Shown here piece by piece: positions 8,900-18,464 of a stretch of DNA of 64,000 nt. Numbering within the stretch: the first letter of the stretch is position 1; each line of letters starts with the position of its first letter. A program made the translations under genes and the position numbers. A model generated the notes under the pieces. It was given only the letters and a program-made list of their open reading frames with translations. It searched no databases and was not told the origin of the DNA. Source of the stretch: Pseudoalteromonas spongiae UST010723-006. GTDB taxonomy: Bacteria; Pseudomonadota; Gammaproteobacteria; Enterobacterales; Alteromonadaceae. The stretch is taken from contig NZ_CP011039.1 in the NCBI RefSeq assembly GCF_000238255.3, positions 917,001 to 981,000 on the forward strand, given 5' to 3'.

Positions 8900-9436
8900 T
8901 TATACGGTGCCGCAAGTTAATACATTACGTCCTAATTTCCAAGTATTACCCGATAAACTTATTTGAAGTGCTGACGTATTGTCATTGTTTCCATTTGGGC
9001 AAATTACAAACTGATGTTCTTGGTTTACTCTACCTTGACCATCAATGGTAATTGCAGTAGTGCCTTTACCTTGAATCACATTGTCGAGAGAGTTGGGCAA
9101 TGACATAGTTCTAATCAGAAGATCTGTATCTGTATTCAAGTTAAAATCTTGTTCTTTATCAACAAAAGCAACTATTGGATTGTTCTTCCAATCAGAAGAG
9201 CAACCCCCTCCGCCATTCGGGTTTGCTATAGGGCAAATTACGACAAACTCATCTGTAGTTGTAGCTTTTGCTCGAGCGTATTTGATTGTTCTGCTAAATT
9301 CGGTAATAAAATTATCGGCACGATCTGATTCCATGACTGAGCCTAAATTCGGTAGTGCTATTGCTGCTACTATGCCTAAAATAGCAACAGCGATCATGAC
9401 TTCAAGTAACGTGACACCTTGTTGTACATATTTCAT
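8900..9436 (-). CDS. FimT/FimU-like minor pseudopilin
   Basis: A 178-residue GspH/FimT-family pseudopilin with the site QG/VTLLEVMIAVAILGIVAAIALPNLG. It is followed by a helix with the typical SRTIKYARAKATTTDEFVVICP stretch seen in FimT/FimU. A near-perfect Shine-Dalgarno AAGGAGGT (complement of 9443-9450) precedes the ATG. It is transcribed toward the second FimT-like gene. In Pseudomonas fimT/fimU lie at the head of the minor pilin operon. Here they are split off, inverted and placed downstream. Which of the two copies is FimU-like cannot be decided by eye. Confidence 0.87.
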   Translation of the reverse strand: MKYVQQGVTLLEVMIAVAILGIVAAIALPNLGSVMESDRADNFITEFSRTIKYARAKATTTDEFVVICPIANPNGGGGCSSDWKNNPIVAFVDKEQDFNLNTDTDLLIRTMSLPNSLDNVIQGKGTTAITIDGQGRVNQEHQFVICPNGNNDNTSALQISLSGNTWKLGRNVLTCGTV

Positions 9437-9560
9437 ATTTTGTACCTCCTTTAGTAATTATACGCTTTTGAAAAATCCAGACTAGTAGATTGTATAATTC
9501 TTTTAGAACAGTTATTTATATTGATGAAAATAATTACCAATATGTCTATAAGTAAATACC

Positions 9561-9957
<397 letters not shown>

Positions 9958-9983
9958 ACTTATTTTTTTAAGCTTTTAAACAT

Positions 9984-10012
9984 AAAAAAGGGGCTGAACT
10001 AGCCCCTTTTTT
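9984..10012. terminator. Bidirectional terminator between glnB and bamD
   Basis: A twelve-pair palindromic stem AAAAAAGGGGCT / AGCCCCTTTTTT with loop GAACT lies between the convergent glnB and bamD stop codons. The A and T runs allow it to work on both strands. Confidence 0.9.
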
Positions 10013-10029
10013 GCATACCAAGTGCACGT

Positions 10030-10794
10030 TTATTTGTTTGCATCTAGCACGGCTTGTGCATTATTTTTTAACTCACTCAGCCCAAGCTTATCGTAGCTTT
10101 TTACCATTAGCTCAAGGGCTTGTTTGGTATAACTGCTTTTTGAAAAGTGCTCTACTACATACTTACAGCGGTTTGCCGCCGCAAGGTATGCCTCACGATC
10201 ATAATAATAGTTTGCCACTTTTAGCTCGTAACGTGCCATTTTATTAAGCAGCCACGCCATGCGTTTTTTGGCTTCGGTAGTGTATTTACTGTCAGGGTAA
10301 TTTTTAACAAGCGTAGCAAAATCTTCGTATGCGATTCGTGTGCGCTTGGTGTCGCGATCAGCGCGATCAATACCAAAATACTCTTGGAATGCGTTTTCAT
10401 GAGCTTTAATATTTACTAAACCACGCATGTAATACATGTAATCTAAATCTTTGTGATTTGGGTTTAATTTAATAAAACGGTCAATGGTTGCCGTAGCCTG
10501 TTCGGTATTATTTGATTGATAATAGGCGTAAATAAGGTCCATCTGAACTTGTTTTGATAGCGGTCCAAATGGGTAGCGTGAGTCAATCGCGCTTAGTAAC
10601 TCGATTGCGCGTACATATAAACCTGAATCAAGCGTTTCTTTGGCATCTTGATAAAGTGCCTGTGGCGATTTATTCGGAACTCTTTGAATGTCTTCTTCGT
10701 CCGGCGCTGAAGAACATGCTGATAACACTGAGATTGCAAGCGCTAGCGCTAATGAACGTTTACTAAGCGAACGCTTCCCAACTACGTTTGTCAT
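10030..10794 (-). CDS. bamD: Outer membrane assembly lipoprotein BamD
   Basis: An essential lipoprotein of the BAM complex that inserts beta-barrel proteins into the outer membrane. The 254-residue product has a signal sequence with a lipobox LSAC (Cys27) and TPR repeats. Motifs such as SPQALYQDAKETLDSGLYVRAIELLSAIDSRYPFGP, QSNNTEQATATIDRFIKLNPNH and DYMYYMRGL are hallmarks of BamD (formerly ComL/YfiO). AAGGTG 8 bases upstream supports the ATG. It is divergent from rluD, an arrangement also seen in E. coli (bamD next to rluD-pgeF-clpB), so the whole block bamD/rluD/pgeF/clpB is conserved. Confidence 0.96.
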   Translation of the reverse strand: MTNVVGKRSLSKRSLALALAISVLSACSSAPDEEDIQRVPNKSPQALYQDAKETLDSGLYVRAIELLSAIDSRYPFGPLSKQVQMDLIYAYYQSNNTEQATATIDRFIKLNPNHKDLDYMYYMRGLVNIKAHENAFQEYFGIDRADRDTKRTRIAYEDFATLVKNYPDSKYTTEAKKRMAWLLNKMARYELKVANYYYDREAYLAAANRCKYVVEHFSKSSYTKQALELMVKSYDKLGLSELKNNAQAVLDANK

Positions 10795-10931
10795 TAAAAT
10801 ACACCTTTTTATTATCTTGTTTGGGATTCCACCCTAGGCTCAGTCAGCAAAACCGAGTAAACTATGCATATTAGCGATTCTAACCGAGTAAGCAATAGCT
10901 TGCATTGGATTTTACATAATTAAGCGGAACA

Positions 10932-11909
10932 ATGGCAGAGCAAATTACATTATCAGCTGAAGTACCAATTGAACTGGGCGGTAAACGTCTAGACCAAGTT
11001 TTAGCAAAAATGTTCCCAGATTATTCGCGTTCGCGAATTAAAAACTGGATCCTCGACAATATGGTAAAGGTCGATGGTGAGGTACGTAACGTGCCGCGTG
11101 AAAAATTAATGGGATATGAGCAGATTGAAATCCATGCTGAACTCGAAACCGAAGTGGTGTTTGAAGCACAACAAATCGACCTCGATAAAGTGTATGAAGA
11201 CGATCATATTTTAGTTGTTAACAAACCTGCCGGCTTAGTTGTGCACCCCGGTGCCGGCAACCCTGATGGCACTATGCTTAACGCGTTGCTGCACGATTAT
11301 CCTGATATCGACTCTGTACCGCGTGCCGGTATTGTGCATCGTCTTGATAAAGACACCACGGGTTTGATGGTGATAGCTAAAACAGTACCAGCACAGACCC
11401 ATTTAGTTGCTAACTTGCAAGCAAGACGCAACTTTACGCGTGAATACGAGGCGATTTGTAATGGCACAATGACCGCAGGTGGCATGGTAGATGCGCCAAT
11501 TGGTCGTCACCATACAAAACGTACGCACATGGCGGTAACTGAATTTGGCAAACCTGCTGTAACGCATTACCGTGTGGCAGAAAAATTCAGAGCGCACACG
11601 CGCTTACGTTTGCGACTTGAAACCGGACGTACGCACCAAATCCGTGTGCATATGGCGCACTTAAATCATGCTTTGATTGGTGATCCGCTATATCACGGCA
11701 GACCTCGTCCGCCTAAAAATGCGACTCCAGAGTTTATTGAAGTGCTTCGCAACTTTAAACGTCAAGCACTACACGCGGTAAAATTGGAGCTTGAACATCC
11801 AATTACCGGTGAATTGATGAGTTGGCAAGCGCCGATTCCAGACGATATGAAGTTATTAAAAGAAGCGCTTCGTCAAGATACCAAAGCTAACCCTAATATT
11901 GGGTACTAG
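10932..11909 (+). CDS. rluD: 23S rRNA pseudouridine synthase RluD
   Basis: Converts uridines of helix 69 in 23S rRNA (1911, 1915, 1917 in E. coli numbering) to pseudouridine. An S4 RNA-binding domain (about residues 14-75, GKRLDQVLAKMFPDYSRSRIKNWI) is followed by the RluA-family catalytic domain with HRLDKDTTGLM. The catalytic aspartate is D139, the same position as in E. coli RluD. The length of 325 residues is normal. The stop codon overlaps the GTG start of pgeF by one base, so the two are coupled. Confidence 0.96.
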   Translation: MAEQITLSAEVPIELGGKRLDQVLAKMFPDYSRSRIKNWILDNMVKVDGEVRNVPREKLMGYEQIEIHAELETEVVFEAQQIDLDKVYEDDHILVVNKPAGLVVHPGAGNPDGTMLNALLHDYPDIDSVPRAGIVHRLDKDTTGLMVIAKTVPAQTHLVANLQARRNFTREYEAICNGTMTAGGMVDAPIGRHHTKRTHMAVTEFGKPAVTHYRVAEKFRAHTRLRLRLETGRTHQIRVHMAHLNHALIGDPLYHGRPRPPKNATPEFIEVLRNFKRQALHAVKLELEHPITGELMSWQAPIPDDMKLLKEALRQDTKANPNIGY

Positions 11910-12643
11910 TGGACACGCTTGTAGCAAAGTGGCAAGTACCGAACAGGGTGATTGCCTTTTCCACAACACGACAAGGCGGCGTTTCAAAAGCGCCGTTTGC
12001 GTCGTTAAATCTGGCGCAGCACGTAAATGACAACCCGCTAGATGTAGCAGAAAACCGCAAACGTTTAACAGCCCTGTTACCACAAGCCCCTTTTTGGTTA
12101 TCGCAAACGCACAGTGTTCGCGTGGTGTGTGTTGATGCGCAAACTGATGCAAATCAATTGTATGACGCTGATGCACTTTACACGCAACAGGTGAATCAAC
12201 CTTTGGCGATTATGACGGCAGATTGCTTGCCTGTATTTGTGTGCTCAAAGCAGGGTGATGAAGTGGCGGTAATTCATGCCGGTTGGCGTGGCTTATTAAA
12301 TGGCGTGATTGAAAATACATTCAATTGTTTTAAATCGAGCCAATTGATTGCGTATTTAGGTGCAGCAATTGGACCGCAAAAATTTGAAGTAGGTGATGAC
12401 GTAAAGAGTGCGTTTTGTAACAAGAATGAAGGCGCTATTAGCTGTTTTCAGCCGATTGATGGCAAGCCTAATAAGTACCTTGCGAATATTTATCAGTTGG
12501 CACGTATTGTACTTGAAAAGCAAGGTGTTAGCTCAATATCAGGTGGTGAATACTGCACCGTCACGCAACAAAATTTATTTTTTTCCTACCGTCGCGACGG
12601 CGTCACTGGTCGTAATGCACACATAATTTATATTGCTGATTGA
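11909..12643 (+). CDS. pgeF: Peptidoglycan editing factor / purine nucleoside phosphorylase (YfiH family)
   Basis: A 244-residue multicopper-like laccase-fold enzyme. PgeF removes wrongly incorporated muropeptide residues, and family members act on purine nucleosides. Motifs are FSTTRQGGVSKAPFASLNLAQHVNDNP, LSQTHSVRV, MTADCLPVFVC, VIHAGWRGLLNGVIENT and FFSYRRDGVTGRNAHIIYI. They contain the conserved His/Cys zinc ligands (Q/T-H, D-C, A-G-W). The start is a GTG overlapping the rluD stop (TAGTG), a clear translational-coupling arrangement. The order rluD-pgeF-clpB is the same as in E. coli. Confidence 0.94.
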   Translation: MDTLVAKWQVPNRVIAFSTTRQGGVSKAPFASLNLAQHVNDNPLDVAENRKRLTALLPQAPFWLSQTHSVRVVCVDAQTDANQLYDADALYTQQVNQPLAIMTADCLPVFVCSKQGDEVAVIHAGWRGLLNGVIENTFNCFKSSQLIAYLGAAIGPQKFEVGDDVKSAFCNKNEGAISCFQPIDGKPNKYLANIYQLARIVLEKQGVSSISGGEYCTVTQQNLFFSYRRDGVTGRNAHIIYIAD

Positions 12644-12687
12644 CCTTACTTTTTGTGTAATTATTTTTAACCTATTTTTACCTTTCT

Positions 12688-12717
12688 CTTGATCTTAAAA
12701 AAATTTATACCCATTTA
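12688..12717 (+). promoter_or_regulatory. Sigma-32 heat-shock promoter of clpB
   Basis: CTTGATC at 12688-12694 matches the heat-shock -35 CTTGAAA at five of seven positions. ACCCATTTA at 12709-12717 matches the -10 CCCCATTTA at eight of nine. The spacer is 14 bases, within the 13-15 used by RpoH. The site lies 34 bases before the clpB start and fits the known heat-shock control of clpB. Confidence 0.85.
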
Positions 12718-12750
12718 TAATTACAGTTAAGTTTTTTAAGGGTATCAAGC

Positions 12751-15327
12751 ATGCGATTAGATCGTTTTACTAGCAAATTTCAAGCTGCACTTGCTGATGC
12801 GCAATCATTGGCACTAGGCCGCGACCATCAGTTTATTGAGCCAATTCATTTAATGTATAGCTTGCTTACGCAAACCGGTTCAAGCGTACGAGCATTGTTG
12901 GCACAAGCAGGTGTTAATGCCGATGAAATGATGACCAAAGTGTCTGCGGAAATCGACAAGTTATTTAAAGTTGACGGTGTGGGCGGTGATGTTCAGTTGT
13001 CACATAATATGGCTAACTTGCTGAACTTATGTGATAAGTACGCACAAAAACGCAAAGACTCCTATATTTCTAGCGAGATCTTCATTTTAGTTGCCTGTGA
13101 AGATAAAGGGCCGCTGGGCACTTTATTTAAGCAATTTGGTTTAACGCAAAACAAGATTGAAACCGCAATAAGCGCGATTCGTGGTGGCCAAAAAGTTGAT
13201 AGCCCAAATGCCGAAGATACCCGCCAAGCGCTTGAGAAATTTACCGTAGATTTAACTGAACGCGCCGAGTTAGGTAAACTTGATCCTGTAATAGGTCGCG
13301 ATGAAGAAATTCGCCGTACGATTCAAGTATTACAGCGCCGTACTAAAAATAACCCCGTACTCATTGGTGAACCAGGGGTGGGTAAAACGGCGATTGCGGA
13401 AGGGCTCGCACAACGTATTATTAATGGTGAAGTGCCTGAAGGGCTGAAAAATAAGCGTGTATTATCACTCGATATGGGCGCGCTTGTAGCCGGTGCAAAG
13501 TACCGCGGTGAATTTGAAGAACGTCTCAAGTCAGTTCTCAACGAACTTGCCAAAGAAGAAGGGCAGGTTATTCTATTTATTGACGAAATCCATACTATGG
13601 TGGGAGCTGGTAAAAGTGATGGTGCAATGGATGCCGGTAATATGCTTAAGCCTGCGCTTGCTCGTGGTGAGCTTCATTGTGTCGGTGCGACAACACTTGA
13701 TGAGTATCGTCAGTACATTGAAAAAGATGCAGCGTTGGAACGCCGCTTCCAAAAAGTATTGGTTGAAGAACCAAGCGTAGAAGACACCATAGCGATTTTA
13801 CGTGGATTAAAAGAGCGCTACGAACTGCATCATACGGTAGAAATCACTGACCCTGCGATTGTTGCTGCGGCAACACTTTCTCATCGTTATATCAGCGACC
13901 GTCAATTGCCAGATAAAGCGATAGATTTGATTGATGAAGCGGGTTCACATATCCGCATGCAAATTGACTCAAAACCTGAAGAGTTAGATCGATTAGAGCG
14001 AAAAATTATTCAGTTAAAGCTTGAAGATAACGCGTTAGCAAAAGAGACTGACGACGCATCAAAGTCGCGTCAGGCAGATATTCAGGCACAGATCAAACAA
14101 CTTGATAGCCAGTACAATGAATTAGATGAAGTGTGGAATGCGGAAAAAGCATCGCTGCAGGGCACGCAAGTAATCAAAACTGAGTTAGAACAAGCGCGAT
14201 TAGATTTAGAAGTGGCAAGACGTGCTGGCGATTTACAGCGCATGAGTGAATTGCAATATGGTCGTATCCCTGAGTTAGAGCGCAAACTTGATTTAGCTTC
14301 GCAAGCCGAAATGCAGGATATGAGCTTACTCGTTAACAAAGTTGGTGAAAACGAAATTGCTGAGATCCTCTCTCGTTGGACTGGTATTCCGGTAGCGAAA
14401 ATGCTGCAAGGTGAACGCGATAAACTACTTTCAATGGAAGCAAAACTGCACGAGAAAGTAGTGGGGCAAGATGAAGCTGTGGTGGCGGTGTCAAATGCGA
14501 TACGTCGCTCGCGCGCAGGCTTGGCAGACCCCAATCGTCCAATTGGCTCGTTTTTATTCTTAGGCCCAACAGGGGTTGGTAAAACCGAGCTGACGAAAGC
14601 GCTTGCCAACTTTATGTTCGATACAGAAGAAGCTATGGTGCGCATTGATATGTCTGAGTTTATGGAAAAACACTCAGTCGCGCGCTTGGTAGGAGCACCT
14701 CCAGGTTATGTGGGCTATGAAGAAGGTGGCTATCTAACCGAAGCGGTTCGTCGTAAGCCGTATTCAGTTGTATTGCTTGATGAAGTTGAAAAAGCGCATC
14801 CTGATGTTTTCAATATCTTGCTGCAAGTGCTTGATGATGGTCGTTTAACTGATGGGCAAGGGCGCACTATCGACTTCAAGAATACGGTGATTATTATGAC
14901 CTCCAACTTAGGTTCAGATGTGATCCAAGAGCAAGCAAGTAATAACGATTACCAAGGACTTAAAAACACTTTGATGTCGGTGATTGGTCAGCACTTTAGG
15001 CCTGAATTTATTAACCGTATTGATGAAACAGTGGTATTCCATCCGTTAGCACAAGCGCACATTGAAAATATTGCGAAGATCCAATTGCAACGCCTTGAAC
15101 AACGTTTGCAAGATAATGGATATCAGCTTGAACTTACGGATGCGGCGCTGGCTAAAATTGCAGAAGCGGGCTTTGATCCAGTGTTTGGCGCACGTCCATT
15201 AAAACGTGCCATTCAGCAAACCATTGAAAATCCATTAGCACAAACGCTGTTATCGGGTGAGTTCAAAGCGGGAAGTTGTTTTGTTGTTGATTGTCATGAC
15301 GGTGAAATAGCCATTGCTTCAAAGTAA
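12751..15327 (+). CDS. clpB: Disaggregase chaperone ClpB
   Basis: A hexameric AAA+ disaggregase that works with DnaK to rescue aggregated proteins after heat stress. The 858-residue protein has the ClpN repeat domain (1-150), NBD1 with Walker A GEPGVGKT near residue 206, the coiled-coil middle domain (about 410-530) and NBD2 with Walker A GPTGVGKT near residue 605. The C-terminal D2-small domain is also present. The M-domain and the starting [11 protein letters not shown] distinguish it from the ClpV paralogue at 47.6 kb. AAGGG at 12738-12742 precedes the ATG, and a sigma-32 promoter lies just upstream. A palindromic terminator follows. Confidence 0.98.
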   Translation: MRLDRFTSKFQAALADAQSLALGRDHQFIEPIHLMYSLLTQTGSSVRALLAQAGVNADEMMTKVSAEIDKLFKVDGVGGDVQLSHNMANLLNLCDKYAQKRKDSYISSEIFILVACEDKGPLGTLFKQFGLTQNKIETAISAIRGGQKVDSPNAEDTRQALEKFTVDLTERAELGKLDPVIGRDEEIRRTIQVLQRRTKNNPVLIGEPGVGKTAIAEGLAQRIINGEVPEGLKNKRVLSLDMGALVAGAKYRGEFEERLKSVLNELAKEEGQVILFIDEIHTMVGAGKSDGAMDAGNMLKPALARGELHCVGATTLDEYRQYIEKDAALERRFQKVLVEEPSVEDTIAILRGLKERYELHHTVEITDPAIVAAATLSHRYISDRQLPDKAIDLIDEAGSHIRMQIDSKPEELDRLERKIIQLKLEDNALAKETDDASKSRQADIQAQIKQLDSQYNELDEVWNAEKASLQGTQVIKTELEQARLDLEVARRAGDLQRMSELQYGRIPELERKLDLASQAEMQDMSLLVNKVGENEIAEILSRWTGIPVAKMLQGERDKLLSMEAKLHEKVVGQDEAVVAVSNAIRRSRAGLADPNRPIGSFLFLGPTGVGKTELTKALANFMFDTEEAMVRIDMSEFMEKHSVARLVGAPPGYVGYEEGGYLTEAVRRKPYSVVLLDEVEKAHPDVFNILLQVLDDGRLTDGQGRTIDFKNTVIIMTSNLGSDVIQEQASNNDYQGLKNTLMSVIGQHFRPEFINRIDETVVFHPLAQAHIENIAKIQLQRLEQRLQDNGYQLELTDAALAKIAEAGFDPVFGARPLKRAIQQTIENPLAQTLLSGEFKAGSCFVVDCHDGEIAIASK

Positions 15328-15339
15328 AACATAACAAAG

Positions 15340-15367
15340 AAAAAACCACCCAATTGGGTGGTTTTTT
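15340..15367. terminator. Bidirectional terminator between clpB and the DUF4124 gene
   Basis: A perfect 28-base palindrome AAAAAACCACCCAA / TTGGGTGGTTTTTT lies between the convergent stop codons. T runs exist on both strands. Confidence 0.93.
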
Positions 15368-15789
15368 TATTCGCAAAATGCTTTTATACGCTGTTGTGCT
15401 TGTTTTTTGTATTTATCTTTAGCACTACCTGAAATAGTCACTTCTTGGCCGTTTTCATCAACCTGACTAACTTGGTCGTAATTCTCTAATACGCTTAAAT
15501 TATGTTTTGCGTTTTCACAGTATTCTTTTTTACGTGCAATCAGTGGATCTGCTTTATCTGAAGCTGTATCGCTACCGAGTTCTAGTTTTCGTTTTTCGGC
15601 ACCAAACGACGTATGATCTTTTAGCTCAAATGAGCGAACACCACTTTTGTGCGATGGTTCTACATATGAAAAATGGGCAATGCCTTTTTCATCAACCCAA
15701 CTATAAACGGTTAACTGTTTCGCATCGGCCTTGGCGATGAAGCAGCTAAGGGCTGTTAGTAGCAGGGTTATGACAGTAAACCTGTACAT
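15367..15789 (-). CDS. DUF4124 domain exported protein
   Basis: A 140-residue protein with a signal peptide (MYRFTVITLLLTALSCFIAKADA, cleavage around residue 23). A short DUF4124 domain follows, recognisable from LTVYSWVDEKGIAHFSYVEP. The C-terminal half is charged and ends with a Cys. The family is common in proteobacterial envelope proteins; its function is unknown. AAAGGAAAG lies about 8 bases before the ATG (complement strand). It is monocistronic, sharing the clpB terminator, and divergent from gshA. No more specific role can be read from the sequence. Confidence 0.82.
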   Translation of the reverse strand: MYRFTVITLLLTALSCFIAKADAKQLTVYSWVDEKGIAHFSYVEPSHKSGVRSFELKDHTSFGAEKRKLELGSDTASDKADPLIARKKEYCENAKHNLSVLENYDQVSQVDENGQEVTISGSAKDKYKKQAQQRIKAFCE

Positions 15790-16058
15790 AGTTTAACTTT
15801 CCTTTGACTAAATATAATGTAACTATAGCGCAAGCTTTTGGCTAAGGCTACTGCCTTTTTAAGCGCTGGTTATCTACCTAAGCTACTAATCTCATTATTC
15901 TTTTAGGTAGAGTAAATAATCTTGTACTAATGCTATTAAAATCTAGTTACGAATAATTTTACCATCGCACCTTGAGGTATCGTAATGTTGACCATACATT
16001 GTTAAGATATTGAAAAAGCGACCACCTTACTAGGACTCGCGGTGAGAGGACTGAATTT

Positions 16059-17627
16059 TTGAAAACAGTGTCAATAGATTCGATACTAAGTACCTTATCT
16101 GAACAAGGCTCAGCGAGCGTATTAAAGGGTATCAAACGAGGTGTCGAGCGAGAGTGTTTACGTATAGATAAGCACCGTCTTGCAAAAACGTCACATCATA
16201 ATGCGCTTGGCAGCGCGCTAACGCATCCATATATCACAACCGATTTTTCCGAGTCTTTACTTGAATTTATTACGCCTGCCTGTAGTGATATCGAGCAAAC
16301 ACTTGCGCAGCTTGAAGATATTCATAAATTTACGCTAGCAAACATTGATGGCGAAGAGTTGTGGCCGTTGAGCATGCCTTGCTTTATTGAAGATCAGGAT
16401 GAAATTCGATTAGCAGACTATGGCAGTTCAAACGTCGGTAAAATGAAGACTTTGTATCGCCAAGGGTTGAAAAATCGTTACGGCAGCATGATGCAAGCAA
16501 TTGCCGGTGTGCATTTTAACTTATCGTTTCCTGAAGCGTTTTGGACACAGTTGCAGCAAATTGAAGGCAACAGCAATAAATTAAGTGATTATATTTCAGG
16601 TAAATACTTTTCGTTGATTCGAAATTTCAAACGAGAGTTGTGGCTGATCAGCTATTTATTTGGCGCATCTCCAGCATTGTGCAGTTCGTTCTTAGGTGGA
16701 CGTAAAACTAATTTACCATTTGAGTCATTAGGTAAAGGCACATTATATTTACCTTATGCTACGTCATTGCGATTAGGTGATTTAGGTTACACCAACAGTG
16801 CGCAGTCAAGCTTGCGTGTTACCTACAACAGTCTTGAAGAATATTTAGAGGGCTTTAAGCAAGCGATTTCAATGACTTCTGATTTGTATCAGCAGTTTGG
16901 CGATTACCGCGACGAACCAGCAAAGCAGCTTAATCAAAATATTTTGCAAATTGAAAATGAGTTTTACTCACCGATCCGACCAAAGCGAAACGCGCAATCG
17001 GGGCAAACGCCAAGCGAAGCACTCGCTGAAGGTGGAGTAGAGTACATTGAAGTGCGAGCACTTGATGTTAACCCGTTTTCTGAAGTTGGGATCAGCAAAG
17101 AACAGATTCAGTTTTTAGATGTATTCTTACTTTATTGTGCAATCAAACCAGCACAGGACCTTGCGTGGCAAGAACAAGTAGAAACCCAGGCAAACTTAGA
17201 TCTTGTTGTTAATCAAGGACGTGAGCCTGGATTAGCATTGTCTAATAAAGGCAAAGCGCATTTACTCAGTGATTGGGCTGGCGATATTTTCACTGAGCTT
17301 AAGAAAATTGCGAAACTCTTTGACGAGGCATTTGGTACTCAAGAGTATAGCGCGGTGATTAGCAAGCTTGAACAATCTGTTGCAAACCCTGAATTGACTT
17401 ATTCAGGACAGTTCTTAGCGCATTTGCTGGAACAGCAAGAAGATAATGGTTATTACGCGCTAAAACTGGCAAGTGAATATAAACAGAATACGCTTGGCAA
17501 AGGCTATCAAGTATTTGATCAAGCCTTGTTTGAACGTGAAGCAGTGGCATCACACAACAAGCAAAAAGAAATAGAGGCCAGCGATACGCAAAGCTTTGTT
17601 AAGTTCTTAGATGATTATTTTAAGTAA
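16059..17627 (+). CDS. gshA: Glutamate-cysteine ligase
   Basis: Catalyses the first, rate-limiting step of glutathione synthesis, joining glutamate and cysteine with ATP. The 522-residue product is of the enterobacterial-type GshA family (about 518 residues in E. coli). Motifs are GIKRGVERECLRID, TDFSESLLEFITP, GVHFNLSFPEAFW, LGDLGYTNSAQSSL and GGVEYIEVRALDVNPFSEVGIS. The start is TTG at 16059, supported by GAGAGGA (16044-16050) 8 bases upstream and by no nearby ATG in frame. The rare TTG start may limit expression. A hairpin follows the stop codon. Confidence 0.96.
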   Translation: MKTVSIDSILSTLSEQGSASVLKGIKRGVERECLRIDKHRLAKTSHHNALGSALTHPYITTDFSESLLEFITPACSDIEQTLAQLEDIHKFTLANIDGEELWPLSMPCFIEDQDEIRLADYGSSNVGKMKTLYRQGLKNRYGSMMQAIAGVHFNLSFPEAFWTQLQQIEGNSNKLSDYISGKYFSLIRNFKRELWLISYLFGASPALCSSFLGGRKTNLPFESLGKGTLYLPYATSLRLGDLGYTNSAQSSLRVTYNSLEEYLEGFKQAISMTSDLYQQFGDYRDEPAKQLNQNILQIENEFYSPIRPKRNAQSGQTPSEALAEGGVEYIEVRALDVNPFSEVGISKEQIQFLDVFLLYCAIKPAQDLAWQEQVETQANLDLVVNQGREPGLALSNKGKAHLLSDWAGDIFTELKKIAKLFDEAFGTQEYSAVISKLEQSVANPELTYSGQFLAHLLEQQEDNGYYALKLASEYKQNTLGKGYQVFDQALFEREAVASHNKQKEIEASDTQSFVKFLDDYFK

Positions 17628-17631
17628 TAAA

Positions 17632-17655
17632 AAACGCGGCTAAATGGCCGCGTTT
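17632..17655 (+). terminator. Hairpin after gshA
   Basis: AAACGCGGC / GCCGCGTTT with a six-base loop starts 5 bases after the gshA stop codon. The T run is short (TTT then CAC), so termination may be partial. Confidence 0.6.
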
Positions 17656-17729
17656 CACTTTCAGGGATGAAACAATGTGTTTTGCTTAATAATTGAGATA
17701 GGGTTTTGACACAAAAGTTCAAAATTATT

Positions 17730-18335
17730 ATGAAAAAAATTATCCCACTTGTACTTACCGCCACATTAGCCGGTTGTGCCACGCCACCACCGCAAAACCC
17801 GAATAACCTATGTGATATATTTTTTGAACATCGAGATTGGTATTTTGATGCCAAAGATGCGCAAGAAAAATGGGGAGCGCCAAAGCACTTACTGATGAGT
17901 ATGATGTTTCAGGAAAGCTCTTTTAAGCATAATGCAGCGCCTCCAATGGAATACTTCCTCGGCTTTATTCCAACGGGTAGGGCGAGCTCTGCTTACGGAT
18001 ATTCACAGGCAAAAACACCAACATGGAATGATTATGTAAGTAAAAGTGGCAATAGCGGCGCAGACAGAGACGATTTTGCCGACGCTATCGATTTTATGGG
18101 CTGGTTTGTTTACAACACTCATAAAATAAATGGTGTATCGAAGTGGGATGCATACGGGCAATATTTAAATTACCATGAAGGGTGGGGCGGCTATCGCCGT
18201 GGTACCTACAAGAAAAAAGCATGGTTAATGAAAACGGCGCAAAAGGTGAAAGTGCGTACCGGTAATTATGGTGTGCAGCTTAAAAAGTGCGAAGATGATT
18301 TAAATAAAAATTGGCTACAACGTTTGTTTAGTTAA
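17730..18335 (+). CDS. Lysozyme-like (SLT-type) lipoprotein
   Basis: A 201-residue lipoprotein. The signal ends in a lipobox LAGC with Cys16. The domain contains LLMSMMFQESSFKHNA with a Glu62 placed like the catalytic Glu of lytic transglycosylases, then SSAYGYSQAKTPTWNDY and YLNYHEGWGGYRRGTY, which match the GYSQ and Y-H-G motifs of lysozyme-like SLT proteins. It probably acts on peptidoglycan in the periplasm. I chose ATG 17730, which starts directly with a clean lipoprotein signal; a TTG at 17706 would add 8 residues and lacks a better ribosome site. A strong hairpin follows. Confidence 0.78.
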   Translation: MKKIIPLVLTATLAGCATPPPQNPNNLCDIFFEHRDWYFDAKDAQEKWGAPKHLLMSMMFQESSFKHNAAPPMEYFLGFIPTGRASSAYGYSQAKTPTWNDYVSKSGNSGADRDDFADAIDFMGWFVYNTHKINGVSKWDAYGQYLNYHEGWGGYRRGTYKKKAWLMKTAQKVKVRTGNYGVQLKKCEDDLNKNWLQRLFS

Positions 18336-18359
18336 CAAGAAGTTTTAGCCTTCAGACAA

Positions 18360-18391
18360 CAGGTTTTAGACTATTACTAAAACCTGCTTTT
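18360..18391 (+). terminator. Terminator after the SLT-type lipoprotein gene
   Basis: A ten-pair stem CAGGTTTTAG / CTAAAACCTG with loop ACTATTA is followed by CTTTTAATTT. The 3' arm contains AAACCTG, the same word that is repeated in the adjoining tandem array. Confidence 0.8.
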
Positions 18392-18399
18392 AATTTCTG

Positions 18400-18462
18400 C
18401 TGAAACCTGAAACCTGAAACCTGAAACCTGAAACCTGAAACCTGAAACCTGAAACCTGAAAC
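18400..18462. repeat. Tandem heptamer repeat (CTGAAAC)9
   Basis: Nine uninterrupted copies of CTGAAAC fill 63 bp between the terminator of the SLT-type lipoprotein gene and the stop codon (18465-18467) of the convergent CNNM gene. The number of copies could vary by slippage. It is not in a coding region and is not a CRISPR array. Confidence 0.95.
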
Positions 18463-18464
18463 TC

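Noticed and set aside
9081..9485. Open frame on the + strand across the FimT-like gene
   Set aside because: It is antisense to a well-supported pseudopilin gene with a near-perfect ribosome site, and has no family features of its own.
14082..14645. 187-codon open frame antisense to clpB
   Set aside because: Ser/Arg-rich shadow of a conserved coding region; no ribosome site or recognisable domain.
17706..17729. Upstream TTG start for the SLT-type lipoprotein
   Set aside because: It would place charged residues before a complete lipoprotein signal that begins at ATG 17730.
18400..18462. CRISPR array
   Set aside because: The repeats are 7 bases and contiguous without spacers; no cas genes are present.
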